Below are positions 62,984-64,000 of a stretch of DNA of 64,000 nt, one piece after another. Position numbers and translations under genes: made by a program. The stretch spans positions 1,674,001-1,738,000 of the forward strand of contig NZ_CP042304.1 in NCBI RefSeq assembly GCF_007859655.1. Reading direction: 5' to 3'. This stretch comes from Devosia ginsengisoli (GTDB lineage Bacteria; Pseudomonadota; Alphaproteobacteria; Rhizobiales; Devosiaceae). The notes under the pieces are model-generated. The model ran no database searches and was not told where the DNA came from. It saw nothing but the letters and a program-made list of their open reading frames with translations. Each line of letters starts with the position of its first letter. The stretch's first letter is position 1.

Positions 62984-64000
62984 ATGTCCGATATCTCTCT
63001 CTCGAAAGCCGTTCGGTCGAACCTGCTTTCGCTGCAGAAAACCGCCGAGCTCATGGCCACGACCCAGGGGCGCCTGTCCACCGGTAACAAGGTGAACTCG
63101 GCCCTGGACAATCCGACCAACTTTTTCACCGCCTCATCCCTCAATGCGCGTGCCGGCGACCTGAACGCGCTGATGGACTCGATGGCCAACGGCATCCAGA
63201 CCCTGGAAGCCGCCGATAACGGCCTGACCTCGATCACCAAGACGCTGGAATCGATGCAGTCCACCCTGCGCCAGGCGCGCCAGGACAAGAGCTTTCAGAC
63301 CGCTTCCTATTCGCTGGATCCCGATACGCTGGGCATCGGCACGATCGAAACGCTGGATTTCACTGGCGGCGCCTTCGGCGACGACACCGGCTCGATCACG
63401 CTGCACAACACGGTCAAGCGCGGCAATAACGGCTTCGTCAATGCCGGCGGCACCGCCGGCAAGGGCGGCTCGCTGACCATCGAGACCGACAGTCTCAATG
63501 GCGGCACGGCCATCACCGTGAACTTCACGGCGGCCGATACTGCCGAAACCACTGCGGCCAAGATCAATTCCACCATCAGCGCGCTCGGCGAAAAGGGCGG
63601 CGTCAGCGCCCGTGTCGTCAACGGCCAGCTCGAGATTGCCAGCGCCAAGGGCGATGACATCACCCTGACCGGTACCGATGCCGAATTCATCGGCCTGGTC
63701 TCCGGCGGTCCGGTGGCGGCAACTGCGGCCACCCGCGTCGGCGGCGCAGCCGTGGCTGACCCGGTTCCGGGTTTCAGCTTCACCATCAACGGCCAGGAAG
63801 TCAGCATCCCCGCCACCGACCTGGCTGACGCTACCGCCAACGGCACGTCCATCGCTGCCGCCATCTCCAGCTCGTCTGCCGCCCAGGCCGCAGGCGTTAC
63901 GGCGACCAGCGCTGCCGGCGTCATTACCCTGACCAATGCCGATGGCCAGAACTTCACGCTCGATGGGGCGGGCCTGTCGAGCATCGGCCTGACTGCCGGC
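62984..64000 (+). CDS. Flagellin, second copy (cut by the window end)
   Basis: The visible 339 residues start MSDISLSKAVRSNLLSLQKT and carry the N-terminal flagellin core (RLSTGNKVNSALDNPTNFFT, MDSMANGIQTLEAADNGLTS). The core is nearly identical to the first copy to about residue 107. The exposed middle region differs completely from the first copy and is longer (it reaches the window end before the C-terminal signature). An AAGGA box stands six bases before the ATG at 62984. The gene is incomplete here. Confidence 0.93.
   Translation, partial: MSDISLSKAVRSNLLSLQKTAELMATTQGRLSTGNKVNSALDNPTNFFTASSLNARAGDLNALMDSMANGIQTLEAADNGLTSITKTLESMQSTLRQARQDKSFQTASYSLDPDTLGIGTIETLDFTGGAFGDDTGSITLHNTVKRGNNGFVNAGGTAGKGGSLTIETDSLNGGTAITVNFTAADTAETTAAKINSTISALGEKGGVSARVVNGQLEIASAKGDDITLTGTDAEFIGLVSGGPVAATAATRVGGAAVADPVPGFSFTINGQEVSIPATDLADATANGTSIAAAISSSSAAQAAGVTATSAAGVITLTNADGQNFTLDGAGLSSIGLTAG

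Overview
The window looks like the chromosome of a motile alphaproteobacterium, most likely in the order Hyphomicrobiales and close to Devosia. The evidence is the high GC content, the CckA kinase, FliX, MotE and a FliM-linked DUF6468-like protein, short flagellins of the rhizobial type, a DksA with a single zinc-finger cysteine, CsgH next to curlins, and CtrA-type boxes. No rRNA, tRNA, CRISPR array, prophage or insertion sequence was recognised. The organism call is an inference from gene content, not from a marker-gene comparison.

Layout. 0-4.5 kb: housekeeping genes (a frameshifted MFS exporter, a TrmJ-type methyltransferase, two GNAT acetyltransferases, GFA and TfoX-N proteins). 4.5-7.6 kb: a ketoacyl-ACP synthase and a MarR regulator sharing a palindromic operator, then icd. 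7.7-10.3 kb: two convergent envelope genes (a head-GIN protein and a VWA protein). 10.3-13.5 kb: a three-gene ABC importer behind a textbook cobalamin riboswitch, so probably a vitamin B12 importer. 13.6-16.6 kb: a GDPD-type phosphodiesterase and a tandem pair of EamA transporters. 16.7-24.6 kb: alaS, recA (frameshifted, with a LexA box), an AraD1-like and an aldo/keto reductase pair, and an ArsR/AHSA1/small membrane protein trio. 24.5-27.1 kb: cckA. 27.5-43.1 kb: a large flagellar block in two divergent halves: flgB-flgC-fliE-fliQ-fliR-flhB against fliO-fliP, and fliL-fliM-DUF6468-motE (plus a 1116-residue periplasmic TPR protein) against flgF-flgG-flgA-flgH. 43.2-47.2 kb: small proteins, an M32 carboxypeptidase and an ABC-F ATPase. 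47.2-48.9 kb: a compact curli locus (curlin, CsgH, curlin). 49-57.5 kb: PBP1C, a giant alpha-2-macroglobulin and DksA. 57.6-64 kb: fliX against flgI-flgJ-flgN-like, then two flagellin genes, the second cut by the window end.

How it fits together. The most interesting signal is regulatory. CtrA-type boxes (TTAA-N7-TTAA and near matches) sit in the flgB/fliO, fliL/flgF and fliX/flgI intergenic regions, before the TPR gene and before both flagellins. cckA, whose product is the kinase that feeds CtrA in Caulobacter, lies directly beside the cluster. The fliL/flgF and fliX/flgI regions also hold pairs of a GGCA[A/G]-N3-[T/C]TGC palindrome and, 75-145 bp further on, strong sigma-54 -24/-12 elements facing flgF and flgI. 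This is the arrangement expected of a CtrA to FliX/FlbD to sigma-54 flagellar hierarchy. Both flagellin leaders also carry the same hairpin with an internal ribosome-binding-like sequence, at an identical distance from the start codon, each followed by a mini-ORF. This is a candidate site for post-transcriptional control.

Caveat. Three conserved genes (the MFS exporter, the B12 permease and recA) each contain exactly one single-base indel. This points to residual sequencing errors rather than three real pseudogenes. Intergenic spaces are rich in dispersed palindromic (REP-like) elements of several families.
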